Positions 1-7,674 are shown, counted from the stretch's first letter. The stretch is 10,348 nucleotides of DNA from Chloromonas sp. AAM2 (GCA_004335635.1 QAXH01004556.1:28208-38555); one strand, 5' to 3'. Translations and numbers: made by a program. The notes: generated by a model from the sequence alone, not told the origin.

Positions 1-8
1 GTTGTAAA

Positions 9-11
<3 letters not shown>

Positions 12-74
<63 letters not shown>
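12..74. repeat. (AC)n microsatellite followed by (TA)4
   Basis: About 27 uninterrupted AC dinucleotides run to position 66 and pass directly into four TA units. It is a simple-sequence repeat at the left edge of the window, probably beyond the 3' end of the minus-strand Nudix gene. Confidence 0.97.
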
Positions 75-182
75 GGGTGGTGCAGTCATGATGTCTCTTA
101 CGACGGCAATACAGGCCGCAGCACAAGCTCGTCCGTCAAGTTGGGGTTGGCGGCGGGCTGGCCAGGTGGTGGGGGGCCGCCG

Positions 183-187
183 TTACA
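183..187 (-). terminator. Candidate TGTAA poly(A) signal of the Nudix gene
   Basis: TTACA on the plus strand reads TGTAA on the minus strand, the poly(A) signal typical of volvocine algae. It is the only such motif I found on this strand between the Nudix stop codon (1256) and the left edge. That would give a 3' UTR of about 1.07 kb. The five bases are weak evidence alone; the assignment rests on position. Confidence 0.35.
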
Positions 188-404
188 TTGCCCCGCCTTG
201 ATTGCATGATACCTGAAGAGAGCAGCAGGCAACGGCAACGATCCAATCTGATGTACCGCAGGCATTCAACACAAATTCGAGGAAAACAGGTGACGTGACG
301 TGGTTGATTGTGGTCATTATGTATGCGGGCAGGCGAAGGGCAGCACTGGATCCAGCCAGCACTTGATCTGAGAATACCAGGGACAAGGGATACTGTACAC
401 AGAG

Positions 405-468
405 ATGTATACCGCAGACAAACTATTGATGTACCGCAGAAAAACTATTGATGTACCGCAGAAACTTA
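405..468. repeat. Short tandem repeat with ATGTACCGCAGA core
   Basis: Three imperfect copies start at 405, 429 and 451 (spacing 24 and 22 bp). Each contains ATGTA(TA)CCGCAGA, and the first two are followed by an ACTATTG-type spacer. A fourth isolated copy of ATGTACCGCAG lies at 251. No function is evident; slippage or local duplication is the simplest explanation. Confidence 0.8.
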
Positions 469-860
469 AAAGCAATCTGAGGGGGATAGTAACCGTGGCC
501 AACTGTACAAAATCGATGTGCGTGGACTTGTGCAGATGTGAGCAAGTAAAGGGCGATACTCAGCAATGCCACGGGAGCAGGAGGCCGCAGTTGGAGTCTC
601 CATGGGGATTCTTTTGTCTGGAATCCAGGCAAAAGGCACTTGCATGTGCTGTACTAGACAAGACAAGACTGCCTGCACACACGGATTGAGTGTTGGGGCC
701 GGGGTCGGGCCACCCGGCCGTTGTAAAATGTTGTACCCAGGCACGTGTGCACGGGTGTGAAAAGGTCAGCCTAGAAAGGTCGACTTTTTGGGTTGCACAC
801 TCCATCTCTGAGCGAGCGAGCTTTCAAGCGCGCCTGATTGCTGACTGCAACTTCCAGCCC

Positions 861-1075
861 CACATGCACTCACTCACCCCCATGCAACTCCCGACCCCAC
901 ATGCACTCACTCACCCCCATGCAACTCCCAACTCCACATGCACTCGCTCACCCCCATGCAACTCCCGACCCCACATGCACTCGCTCACCCCCATGCAACT
1001 CCCGACCCCACATGCACGCACTCACCCCCATGCAACTCCCAATCCCACATGCACGCACTCACCCCCACGTGACCC
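861..1075. repeat. 37-bp minisatellite, about 5.8 copies
   Basis: Units begin at 861, 898, 935, 972, 1009 and 1046, each exactly 37 bp apart. Each unit starts CACATGCACTC and contains CACCCCCATGCAACTCCC. Copies differ by single substitutions (ACTCACTC, ACTCGCTC, ACGCACTC; GACCCC, AACTCC, AATCCC), and the last is truncated. 37 is not a multiple of three, so the repetitive open frames over it (690-1128) are artefacts. It lies downstream of the Nudix stop codon, probably within the 3' UTR. Confidence 0.95.
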
Positions 1076-1255
1076 CAAACATGGCTGAAGGTGACTTGGC
1101 CACGCTCCCATCCAGCACCCAACCCTGAACTCGCTCCAAGGGCAGGGCAAGCACCTGGGAAGAAACCGAAAACGCACAAAAAGCATGTGACAACTTGGCG
1201 TTGATAATTGTAGTGGCAGGTGCTGTAGTGGCAGGTTTCAGTCACTGACGGACAG

Positions 1256-1362
1256 TCAGGCATTGAGTCTCCTGGCCCTTTCCATAGCGATTGCTGGTGA
1301 CAGCATCATACCAGTGGCAGTTGGAACCACCATCATAGGTGGTGTGCATTCGCTTGACGCTT
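1256..1362 (-). CDS. Nudix gene exon 9 (C-terminus)
   Basis: The acceptor is TTGCTCTTGCAG. In the phase left by exon 8 it encodes ASSECTPPMMVVPTATG then MMLSPAIAMERARRLNA and a TGA at 1258-1256. PTATGMML resembles the IPKTLGVIF-type C-terminal segment of NUDT14. Another frame of the same exon is open to a TGA at 1244-1242 and also looks protein-like, so the frame depends on the exon 8 donor. Confidence 0.6.
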
Positions 1363-4300
1363 CTGCAAGAGCAATGAAAACCACTAGAAATGCAGTGGAC
1401 GTCTCAGCACATGGGGGCCGCTTATGAATGGCACCCCAGGAACCTATCGATTGAATTTTCCCCACTTTTCTTGCATACCCAAGCTGTGTGCCGCCCACAT
1501 GCCCGCCCGCACCTCTATGCACTCGCCGTCTGCTATGAGGCCCCCTCCCGCACCCTTGGCCCGCATGCTCTCATCAACCTGGAGGAACAAACGCAAGCCA
1601 CTGTGCGTAATGAGTAAGCCATTGCAAGTGGACTTACTGGGACTCATTCGCTTCATGCTCGGGCCGTTTGTGGTGCCCACTGGTTAAGGTTCTTCCTTGG
1701 ATAGCATCTCTGACAATGAACAAATCACACCTGTTTTTGGCACCTCTGTCCTACTGGGCTCGCCTCGGCAAAACAACACAACAGTGCAACACCACATTCG
1801 TTTGACGTTTGGCGACCAGGATCAGAAGCAGACCCCACCACAGACTCGAGCGGACTCTTCAACCAGATTCTGACAAGACAGAATTGGCACATTTTGCTTA
1901 CCCACTAGCCACTCCCGGTTGCACAGACTTCTGAAGCCAGACTCTGCCGAGGCACACACTTTGCTCCAGCGTGCACAACACCAGCAGTACAGGACCAACA
2001 CCAGCAGTACAGGACATGTGACACGGCACATTGAGCACTCGGCTTACCACACCCCAGCACACCACTCACAGTTGCAAAGAACATGAAGTGCGCTGCCCCT
2101 GAGGTGCCCACCGCTGCCAGAGCGCTGCCCAGGTCGAACAGAGACTCCACTGGGACATCGTATCCAACTGAACCAACAGACAACGGCACAAGTCGACCGT
2201 CACACTTACAGTCACGTGTTCAACAGCACATGTGTCAGGCAGCCTGTTGAAAGATCACATCGCATCACCAGCAAACACGACAATGACAGGCGGCACGGCA
2301 GGCAACATGTACCTGCTGTACCAGAGGTACGCACTGCCATTGCCTTGGGTCGAACAGGGCCTGCCAGCATGATACATATAGGGTTGCCCCAGTAGTCCGA
2401 CATCGCGATGATCATGTGCTGTACAGTAGCGATGGGTTCTCTTCCGGGCTTACATCGACCTGGTTTAGGCTTGTCCATGTTCAAGCTGGTACCCGGACAG
2501 CAGACCCACACCCCCTCCCTCACACACTCACCCTCCTCCATGATTTCCTCGCGGGCGATCTGCACACCAGGACAAAGTGAAACAACAACAGCGGCAGTGT
2601 GAACCAATCGTGTGGAAAGAAGGAGAAAGAAAGAGAACGAAAGAGAAAGAAGGAAGGAGAGAAGCAGAGGGAGCGGCAGGGATTCATACACAGGGCTGAG
2701 GACAGCTGAGAAAGGTTCAGGAAGGGTTTGAGGCTGAGGAACTATATATAATGACCGAATGCGGGATAGATGTAACTACAGCACCTGCACCATGACATGC
2801 CGTCTGCCATGCAGCCAGTGTGCATGTGACAGGTGCCTGTCAGCGCTCAAGATGCAGAGCACGCGCAGCAAACCTGCCGCCCAATCACATGTCAGCCGCC
2901 CCGTCCAGCACTTGCACACACAGCTGTGTGTGCTGGCCGCTTGGTCATTGTAGTGGGTGGGTGACTACGGTTGTGCCATGGCATATCCGTATCGAAATGT
3001 GATACGTATCAGATACGTATCCGATACGTATCATGGCAAAAAAAGGCCTTTCAATACGCCGCACCCGCCAGGATCAATACCCGATACCCTCTGCTTCTAC
3101 TTCTGATACGTATCCGATACGATACAGTATGACCGCCCCCCCCCACCCTCCCCTGTCACACCTGTTTGAGTGACTTGGCCTTGTCCACCAGCCCAGCACA
3201 CAACTCGCACGTGAACCCTGCAGGCAGGCAGGCAGGCAGTTGGGGCTTGGCAGGCAGGCAGTTGAGGGGTGGCGGGAGGGAAGTGGTGGGGGAAGACGCA
3301 AAGCGATGCCAGGGACAATGCAAAGCTTCGTCAGCTGCATCGGTTTTGAGTGAGCAGGGTGAAGGGGCACGTCCGGTCATGAGTAGGATTGGAGCACGGG
3401 GGGAAGTCAGGTGTGAACGCAACAACAGGTAGAGGGTGGGTTGTGGCGGCCTATGGAGGTAGGTGGGTTGTGGCGGCCTATGGAGGAAGGTGGGTTGTGG
3501 CGGCCTATGGAGGTAGGGGAACGTGAAGGAGATAGGGCCGTCAGGACAATGGCACTGGGGATCCGGCTCCCTTCCGCCTGTTTTGAATGCCTGTTGGCGC
3601 ACACACAGCTGGGAACTCATTCTGCTGCCAGTGCGACGCAGTGCTGCCGCCCTTTGCTCCGCCGTCTGTCCTCGTGCACCTCACCCCGTAAGCCCGGCTT
3701 GGCTTTGCTTTTGGTACCTATCACAATGGAGCGCCACCCTACTTACTGACTATTTAAACTGAATATCTTAATTGACCCTAACTGACTGCCTTGACTAACC
3801 TTCTGACTTTGGTGGTGGTGGTTTTCCCTCCGCTGCCAACTCACGCCGCCTGTGGTTGTACAGGGGTGGCCGAAACTGGCGCACTAGCAGGAAACACTGC
3901 GCATGGCATAGTGGTGAACGGGGAGGGTTGAATTTAGGGTTTGGATTTGAGACGTTCGTCATGCGGGGCCATGCAGTCCTTGCGCTACTAAAGAATCAGG
4001 CCTAGTGTCACGCACAGCCTTGGTGTGCTGTTAGTGCCATAGATTGGACCAGTCCTCCCAATGAAAAACGACACACACACGCACACACACACACACACGC
4101 ACGCACGCACGCACACACACACAGGCAAAGACGGGCTGATGCGGCAGCAGTAGGGGTCAGGAACAGGGCAGCACACCCGGGCCGTGGGTGCAAACAAAAC
4201 CGAGCCCAAAACTCTCGACCTGTCTTGAGCAACGGTCTGATGGGAATGGGTGCTCCGCAGCTGTGTTCAAAACAGGATTCCAGCTGTCCAGTGAAAGTGC

Positions 4301-5640
4301 CAAAATTCCATTGTCGTCCCAGTGTGATGATTCAGGAGGCGAACCGCATCACTCTTCTCACTCACTTGCAGCTGAGTGTGATGAATCAGGAGGCGAACTG
4401 CATCACTCTTCTCACTCACTTGCAGCTGAGTGTGATAGATCACGATTCCCACGGATGGTAAGGCTTCCACCACATCCCAGCGCCTGGGTTTGCCTGCCGC
4501 AGGACAACAGAGCCACGTGCACCATGTGGCAGTACAGCATGAGCAGTACATGTACATGCGGCACATGTGTGCTGATGTACGTTGTACGTCCAGTGTGCTG
4601 CTGTCACAAGGCTTGACAACCACGACAAAAACGATAGTTTACTTGTTTGAAGGTGTGTATGTTGGGTAGCACGACGTGCTTGATTTGCACATTACAACCT
4701 GAGATGTCATTGACGCACAGGGCGCATGCAGCATGCAATGGAAGTACGATGCGGACTTGTGCTTGGTTGTTTCATGTGTCCATTTCTGCATGATGTCACC
4801 AAATGGAGCTCGTCACGCCTGCTCTGCTCTTTGCTGCGGGCGTTGCCCACTGACAGCATTTACAGCGTTTTCTGAGCAAGACTCCCTCGGACCGTTGACG
4901 GCTTTCCTGATGTGAATGCAAGTGTAAACTCACCATCGCAAGTTCTCATTGCCAGTGGCACACACACAGGGCCCATGCCATGTGTGATGGATGTACCCAT
5001 GGTGATGGAGGCACCGTTAGGAGGTAGCCTGACAAGGCACCCTTGTGCACCATACATACGGATGGCTGCTTCGTGCACCTCATGTGACATGCATGCACAC
5101 ATGCTCACATGCTCACATGCCACATGCGAAAAGGACTCACCATCAAACGTGAACATGATTGACGCAGGCTTGACGTAGAGGGAGGGCCCGGCCAGCGGCA
5201 CCTCTTCAAAGCTGTCACCCAGGCGCGCTATGGCATCATACATGGTGGTGCCTGCAGCCATAACCATTCAACATCATCTATCAACAACTACCTCAACATA
5301 ACCACAAAGTCGTTGGCAACAGACTAAGCTAACTCCTGAGGAAACCATCACATGCACTCACCTGTAAACCTCAGGCAAGCTCAAATCTGCTTCAAGGCAA
5401 GCATGTGGACACTATGCCTATAGCCAGTACATACGGACACTACATAGCACTAACATAGGGACGCCCACAAGCTAAGCGTGCATCATCTATGTGCCGCACT
5501 TGCAACCCACGTGCAGTTCCTGTACGGGTTGGCTCACCCTTGCTCATGGACTTGACCCCATGCGGGTATGCCTCTTCAACAGAGGGCTCAACTGAGTTGG
5601 TTGGGGCTGGAAGGTAGGGCGGGAAGACAACCGCCTCCAT
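1256..5640 (-). CDS. NUDT14-like: NUDT14-like Nudix hydrolase (UDP-sugar diphosphatase type), nine exons
   Basis: Enzymes of this family cleave UDP-glucose to glucose-1-phosphate and UMP, and often ADP-ribose, using Mg2+ bound by the Nudix glutamates. I joined complement exons 5640-5538, 5251-5141, 4493-4420, 3896-3845, 3217-3162, 2559-2532, 2167-2070, 1578-1479 and 1362-1256. All phases match and the sum is 729 nt (242 aa; human NUDT14 is 222 aa). Landmarks: SLYVKP and GKPRRWDV (about 60-80), LLVRQFRPPLY (99-109), TCELCAGLVD (116-125), Nudix box at 122-144 ending AREEIMEEVGY with candidate metal ligands E137, E140 and E141, and GGGLIADGECIEV (185-197). Box positions 7 and 15 are K and E rather than the general E and R; I believe such changes occur in this subfamily. 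The residues between QFRPPLY and TCELCAG are few compared with the human protein, so an exon could be missing. The exact start and the last two junctions are the least certain parts. Confidence 0.82.
1479..1578 (-). CDS. Nudix gene exon 8
   Basis: The acceptor is TTCCTCCAG. It encodes VDESMRAKG, then GGGLIADGECIEV, matching the conserved GGGLxxxGExIEV segment of NUDT14-type enzymes. I chose the donor TTGG|GTATGC because it gives phase 1 and joins exon 9. An alternative donor GAG|GTGCGG at 1513 leaves phase 0 and would need a different next exon. Confidence 0.72.
1976..2015. repeat. Perfect 20-bp direct duplication
   Basis: CAACACCAGCAGTACAGGAC occurs twice, head to tail (1976-1995 and 1996-2015), inside the 491-nt Nudix intron 7. 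Confidence 0.95.
2070..2167 (-). CDS. Nudix gene exon 7
   Basis: 98 nt with acceptor GTTGGTTCAG and donor GCAACT|GTGAGTGG. It encodes GYDVPVESLFDLGSALAAVG then TSGAAHFMFFAT, matching the segment after the Nudix box in NUDT14 (a GY, a run to a VGxxG loop, then a MFY-type strand). Confidence 0.88.
2532..2559 (-). CDS. Nudix gene exon 6, 28-nt microexon
   Basis: The acceptor is TTTGTCCTGGTGTGCAG and the donor is GAGG|GTGAGTG, both strong. It encodes IAREEIMEE plus one base, the catalytic helix with candidate metal-binding glutamates. It joins exon 5 in phase 0 and exon 7 in phase 1 to complete ...EEVGYDVP. Confidence 0.85.
2613..2682. repeat. Polypurine/polypyrimidine tract
   Basis: Almost pure GA sequence on the plus strand. 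On the transcribed minus strand it is a long pyrimidine tract about 55 nt upstream of the acceptor of the 28-nt exon 6, where it could help define that very small exon. Confidence 0.85.
2982..3126. repeat. Cluster of GATACGTATC palindromes
   Basis: Perfect 10-bp palindromes GATACGTATC lie at 3001, 3012 and 3023, exactly 11 bp apart, with a fourth at 3105. Degenerate copies (ATCCGTATCG, CCGATAC, GATACGATAC) flank them at about 2986, 3081 and 3116. It lies inside the 602-nt Nudix intron 5. It could be a remnant of a palindrome-rich mobile element or a local amplification. No coding sequence or terminal repeats are identifiable. Confidence 0.85.
3162..3217 (-). CDS. Nudix gene exon 5 (start of the Nudix box)
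   Basis: 56 nt with acceptor CTGCCTGCAG and donor CAAACAG|GTGTGA, phase 1 to 0. It encodes FTCELCAGLVDKAKSLKQ. ELCAGLVD is diagnostic for NUDT14-type proteins, and the first glycine of the Nudix box is here. Confidence 0.88.
3219..3260. repeat. (CAGG)n tract next to a 3' splice site
   Basis: Several CAGG units in two blocks (3221-3237 and 3249-3259). On the minus strand they read CCTG repeats and form the pyrimidine-rich tract directly before the acceptor of exon 5. Confidence 0.85.
3436..3516. repeat. 27-bp repeat, 3 copies, in Nudix intron 4
   Basis: Units start at 3436, 3463 and 3490 with the core GTGGGTTGTGGCGGCCTATG. 27 bp is nine codons, so one minus-strand frame reads an HRPPQPT repeat. 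It lies within the 627-nt intron 3218-3844, so I treat that frame as non-coding. Confidence 0.93.
3845..3896 (-). CDS. Nudix gene exon 4
   Basis: 52 nt encoding CFLLVRQFRPPLYNHRR plus one base; the donor is GC|GTGAGTT. LLVRQFRP is the hallmark strand before the Nudix box in ADP-ribose/UDP-sugar hydrolases. The acceptor (CATGCGCAG) has a poor pyrimidine tract, so the left boundary is less secure than the motif itself. Confidence 0.82.
4068..4123. repeat. (AC)n/(GCAC)n microsatellite in Nudix intron 3
   Basis: The AC dinucleotide run is interrupted by GCAC units. It lies inside the 523-nt intron 3897-4419 and reads as GT/GC repeats on the transcribed strand. Confidence 0.95.
4318..4437. repeat. 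54-bp tandem duplication carrying a splice donor
   Basis: Two nearly identical 54-bp units plus the start of a third. On the minus strand each unit contains CACACTCAGCTGCAA followed by GTGAGTGAGAAGAGTGATGC. The donor GT therefore occurs at 4419-4418 and again at 4365-4364. The 54 bp equal 18 codons, and the sequence between the donors has no stop in the coding frame. Confidence 0.92.
4420..4493 (-). CDS. Nudix gene exon 3
   Basis: The acceptor follows a pyrimidine-rich CTCTGTTGTCCTGCGGCAG and the donor is CTGCAA|GTGAGTG. It encodes GKPRRWDVVEALPSVGIV and then IYHTQLQ, the strand preceding the QFRP segment. The donor region is duplicated 54 bp downstream, so this exon has a second potential end at 4366. 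Confidence 0.82.
4494..5140 (-). other. Nudix intron 2 (647 nt)
   Basis: GTGAGTCC...TGCGGCAG. It contains CATGCTCACATG-type short repeats near 5092-5125 and two stretches that look like exons (5065-4934 and 4698-4621). Including them would insert residues between FDG and KPRRWDV, which join directly in the family, so I treat them as intronic. Confidence 0.6.
5141..5251 (-). CDS. Nudix gene exon 2
   Basis: The acceptor is ATGGCTGCAG and the donor is ATG|GTGAGTCC; the exon is 111 nt, phase 1 to phase 1. It encodes TTMYDAIARLGDSFEEV then GPSLYVKPASIMFTFDG, matching the N-terminal strand of NUDT14 before the conserved tryptophan-aspartate. It joins in phase to GKPRRWDV of exon 3. Confidence 0.8.
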
Positions 5641-5672
5641 GTGCACACGACGGTTACTTGGTGGTTGGTGGC
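5538..5672 (-). CDS. Nudix gene exon 1 (start exon, perhaps extending 5')
   Basis: The ATG at 5640 opens MEAVVFPPYLPAP and the exon ends at 5538 in phase 1 before the donor GTGAGCC. Upstream of the ATG the frame stays open to a good acceptor (TTTCCCTCCCAG, ending 5673), so 5641-5672 is either 5' UTR behind a leader intron or further coding sequence. Starting at 5640 gives a protein of family length. The first 35 residues are not a conserved part of the family. Confidence 0.55.
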
Positions 5673-6300
5673 CTGGGAGGGAAACGTCAGCAAGGCCAGT
5701 GGTACAGGCAGGGTGGACACACTGAAACTTGGAACCCTAATGCAGAACACGTGGATAAGAATTAAGCAAGGAAGAGGGGACAAGATGGTGAATTAGCACA
5801 TCAAACGTTTCCCTGAAGAATGTGGTATGCTGATGTGCATTACGATTCATCTGTCAGACCATGGATGATATTCCTAATGAACCCTAGCTGTACCCTGTGC
5901 CCTTGGCAACCAGTACATGACATATGATCTGCATTGGAGCCCATTTCATGAGCCTGTGTGCCCACCTATGAGGGTTGTGCGCCTGGCACAGACACTGTTT
6001 GCAAGTTGGCCACGTCCGGGCAGCCCGGATAACCGGTGCATAAGGCTTTGGTGAAACGTCAGGAGGTGTTCACGAGTGTGTCTGTGCGGGTCAAGCAAGT
6101 GTTGATGCGGAGTTTTGGAACAGCATCCAAGGGAACAGATTACGAAACGACCAACCGCCAACCGGTTCCTGCCTTGGGCTTGTTTTGGCCCATGACCGAT
6201 GCGTAATCATAAGCTGGTGAATCGCTATCCTTCCACTTTCTGTTTAGTGTTTCAGTAAGTCAGCCAGGTGTGGTGGCACTGAGACCGCAGCGCACACCAG
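5673..6300. promoter_or_regulatory. Intergenic region, probable divergent promoter
   Basis: It lies upstream of the minus-strand Nudix gene and of the plus-strand exons at 6301. I see no convincing TATA box. Two mutually exclusive open stretches exist: a plus frame at 6033-6206 (contains VKRQEVFTSVSVRVKQV) and a minus frame about 6086-5968 that ends at a possible donor in phase with the Nudix exon at 5672. Neither has enough support to call. Confidence 0.3.
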
Positions 6301-6405
6301 GCTGTTGCAGCGCTCTTGATGGGTGACAAGAGTATGCGGGCAGCCAACGCCAGCCTGCAATGGGGGAACAGCGCGAAGAACATCGCCAGCCACATTCCAG
6401 CACAG
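6301..6405 (+). CDS. Exon of an unrecognised plus-strand gene
   Basis: The frame is open from an in-frame stop just upstream (6280), with candidate acceptors ending at 6290, 6300 or 6310, to a donor CAG|GTGGGC. It encodes AVAALLMGDKSMRAANASLQ and on to ASHIPAQ. An ATG at 6319 could be the start. The product is not recognised. It splices in phase 0 to the next exon. Confidence 0.5.
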
Positions 6406-6548
6406 GTGGGCGCTATGGCCAGAGGACATGCAGGTCCACACATGCACGTTTACCAAGGCCCCATAGAAGACTGTTCACATGCACGTACTTCTGCCATAGT
6501 GCTTTGTGACACCGTGTATCACACATGTGCCTTCTTTAGATAACCCAG

Positions 6549-6663
6549 GTTGAAAATGAGCCCCAGCTGTTGCAGTCCCTGCGTGTGAAGCTTGGGCCAG
6601 AGCCCGATGAGGCCAGGCTCACATACCACATCCGGGCGGCTAGGGGGAAGGTGCATTGGGCCG
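6549..6663 (+). CDS. Exon of an unrecognised plus-strand gene, well supported
   Basis: The acceptor is TTTAGATAACCCAG and the donor GCCG|GTGAGTG. It encodes VENEPQLLQSLRVKLGPEPD then EARLTYHIRAARGKVHWA, with the charged, non-repetitive composition of a folded protein, unlike the surrounding introns. A weaker donor (AAG|GTGCAT) at 6650 would change the following frame. I do not recognise the family. Confidence 0.62.
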
Positions 6664-6721
6664 GTGAGTGGCTTGCGCATGTGCAAGCAGATTTTGGTGA
6701 CCTCCGCTTGTGACTTTTCAG

Positions 6722-6783
6722 ATGCATGTGCTGTGCAGAGGGGTCACCGCTACCGTAAGCGACTTGCATTCCAACCCATGTGA
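6722..6783 (+). CDS. Possible last exon of the unrecognised gene
   Basis: The acceptor CTTTTCAG ends at 6721. In the phase of the GTGAGT donor the exon reads DACAVQRGHRYRKRLAFQPM and stops at TGA 6781-6783. With a start at 6319 the three exons give 264 nt, an 87-residue protein. A donor TACC|GTAAGC inside it (6755) could instead lead to further exons towards the F-box gene. No TGTAA signal lies between 6783 and 6937, which weakens the separate-gene reading. The preceding intron would be only 58 nt. Confidence 0.4.
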
Positions 6784-6936
6784 TCCATGTGCCGCGTTGC
6801 AGCCGTTGCACTGTTACCAGCGTCTTGTATCCATGAGTGGCCTTGGTGCATGGCCGCTGCCAGTTTCAGTGGCATGCATGGTGCCCATGATGACCTTACA
6901 GAAATTTGTTTCTGAAAAAACTTGAAAAAAAACTAC

Positions 6937-7674
6937 ATGCCCCCTCTCAACCCATGCGCAGTGAACAGCTATTTGCGGGAGATCATGTCCGCCCCTCCGC
7001 TGCCAGCTGTACCATTCCACAGTCAGTCTTACCAGCACCTGTCACACCAGCTCAGCCCAGCCCAACCTCACTCCCCACACCCATGTGCCTCACATGGCGT
7101 CAATGCACACACATGTGTTCCATGTGGCATCAATGGACAAAGTGCGCCAGCCAGCACACTTCACACAAGGAACAACTCAGCACCTGCTGCTGCTGCTCTG
7201 ACATCTGTGCCAGCACCGGCAGCACCAGCAGCAATGACAGCACCAGCAGCAACAGAACCAGCACCAGCGACGCCAGGCACAGCAACAGCAACAGCAACAG
7301 CCCCCCTAGTGACAATGGCAGGGTGTTCCAGCCAACAAGAGAATGTGGACCATCCCGCTGTGACTAGCTACCAATGCAGCCAGGATACTGCCAACGGCTG
7401 TAGTGGTTTGGAGGGTGACCGGTCGGCTGGCAACAGCCATGGAGCCAGTAGCAGCAATGGAGCCAGTAGCAGCGATGGCGCGGCTGGGGTTAGGAGCGGG
7501 AACGGGAGTGGGGTTGGGAGCGGAAACGGGAGCGGGAACGGTGGTGGCGGAGGGGCGGGTGCTTGTGTGTGTTTGGAGGGTTTGCCCGCTGGGGTGTTGG
7601 AGGTGGTGGTGGGGTGGTTGGGGGACGCACGCAGCGTGGCGGCGCTCGCACGCACATGCACTACACTTCGGAAG
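6937..7674 (+). CDS. F-box gene exon 1
   Basis: It begins after an A-rich leader (6904-6936). It encodes a disordered N-terminus, including AT/AP repeats, NGASSS repeats and a Gly/Ser/Asn run (about 7490-7560), then the first two thirds of the F-box. The donor CGGAAG|GTGAGA is in phase 0. The N-terminal extent is uncertain because plus-strand exons lie immediately upstream. Confidence 0.72.

Larger units (their letters stand above)
188..1255 (-). other. Presumed 3' UTR / intergenic region of the Nudix gene
   Basis: There is no convincing coding sequence here. Open frames between 690 and 1128 are produced by the 37-bp repeat and by base composition. The stretch holds the ACCGCAGA repeats (251-465), the 37-bp array (861-1075) and a short duplication near 1209-1236 (GTAGTGGCAGGT twice, 15 bp apart). 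It probably belongs to the Nudix transcript as 3' UTR, by inference from the TGTAA at 187-183. Confidence 0.4.

Noticed and set aside
861..1075. CRISPR-like regularity of the 37-bp arrays.
   Set aside because: The units are head-to-tail with no unique spacers and the genome is eukaryotic, so these are minisatellites.
690..1128. Plus-strand open frames with His/Pro/Thr repeats.
   Set aside because: Translation of the 37-bp minisatellite; no unique coding sequence or splice context.
1242..1362. Alternative frame of the last Nudix exon (SVKRMHTTYDGGSNCHWYD…, stop at 1244-1242).
   Set aside because: It looks protein-like but needs an exon 8 ending in phase 2, for which only a poor donor (CAT|GTGGGC) exists. 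The chosen frame fits phase and the PTATG C-terminal motif.
2313..2459. A 147-nt minus-strand stretch (REPIATVQHMIIAMSDYWG) with acceptor and donor, phase 1 to 1.
   Set aside because: It would be inserted inside the Nudix box between EE and GY, where the family has no insertion. Probably a chance open frame in intron 6.
2742..2953. TATATATAATG followed by a Cys-rich 64-codon plus-strand open frame.
   Set aside because: It looks like a TATA box before a small gene, but it sits antisense inside a Nudix intron, with no splice context or recognisable domain.
3156..3620. Minus-strand open frame with HRPPQPT repeats read as one protein.
   Set aside because: Only its last 18 codons (exon 5 of the Nudix gene) are supported; the rest is repeat-bearing intron.
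4621..5065. Two phase-compatible pseudo-exons on the minus strand (5065-4934, with RMYGAQGCLVRLPPNG; 4698-4621, with CNVQIKHVVLPNIHTFKQ).
   Set aside because: They have fair splice sites and correct phase, but exon 2 (…FTFDG) joins exon 3 (GKPRRWDV…) directly, exactly as in NUDT14. Including them would break a conserved strand. They remain possible cassette exons only if transcripts show them.
6033..6206. Plus-strand 57-codon open stretch containing VKRQEVFTSVSVRVKQVLM.
   Set aside because: Plausible composition, but it lacks an ATG near its start and a usable donor, and an equally open minus frame overlaps it.
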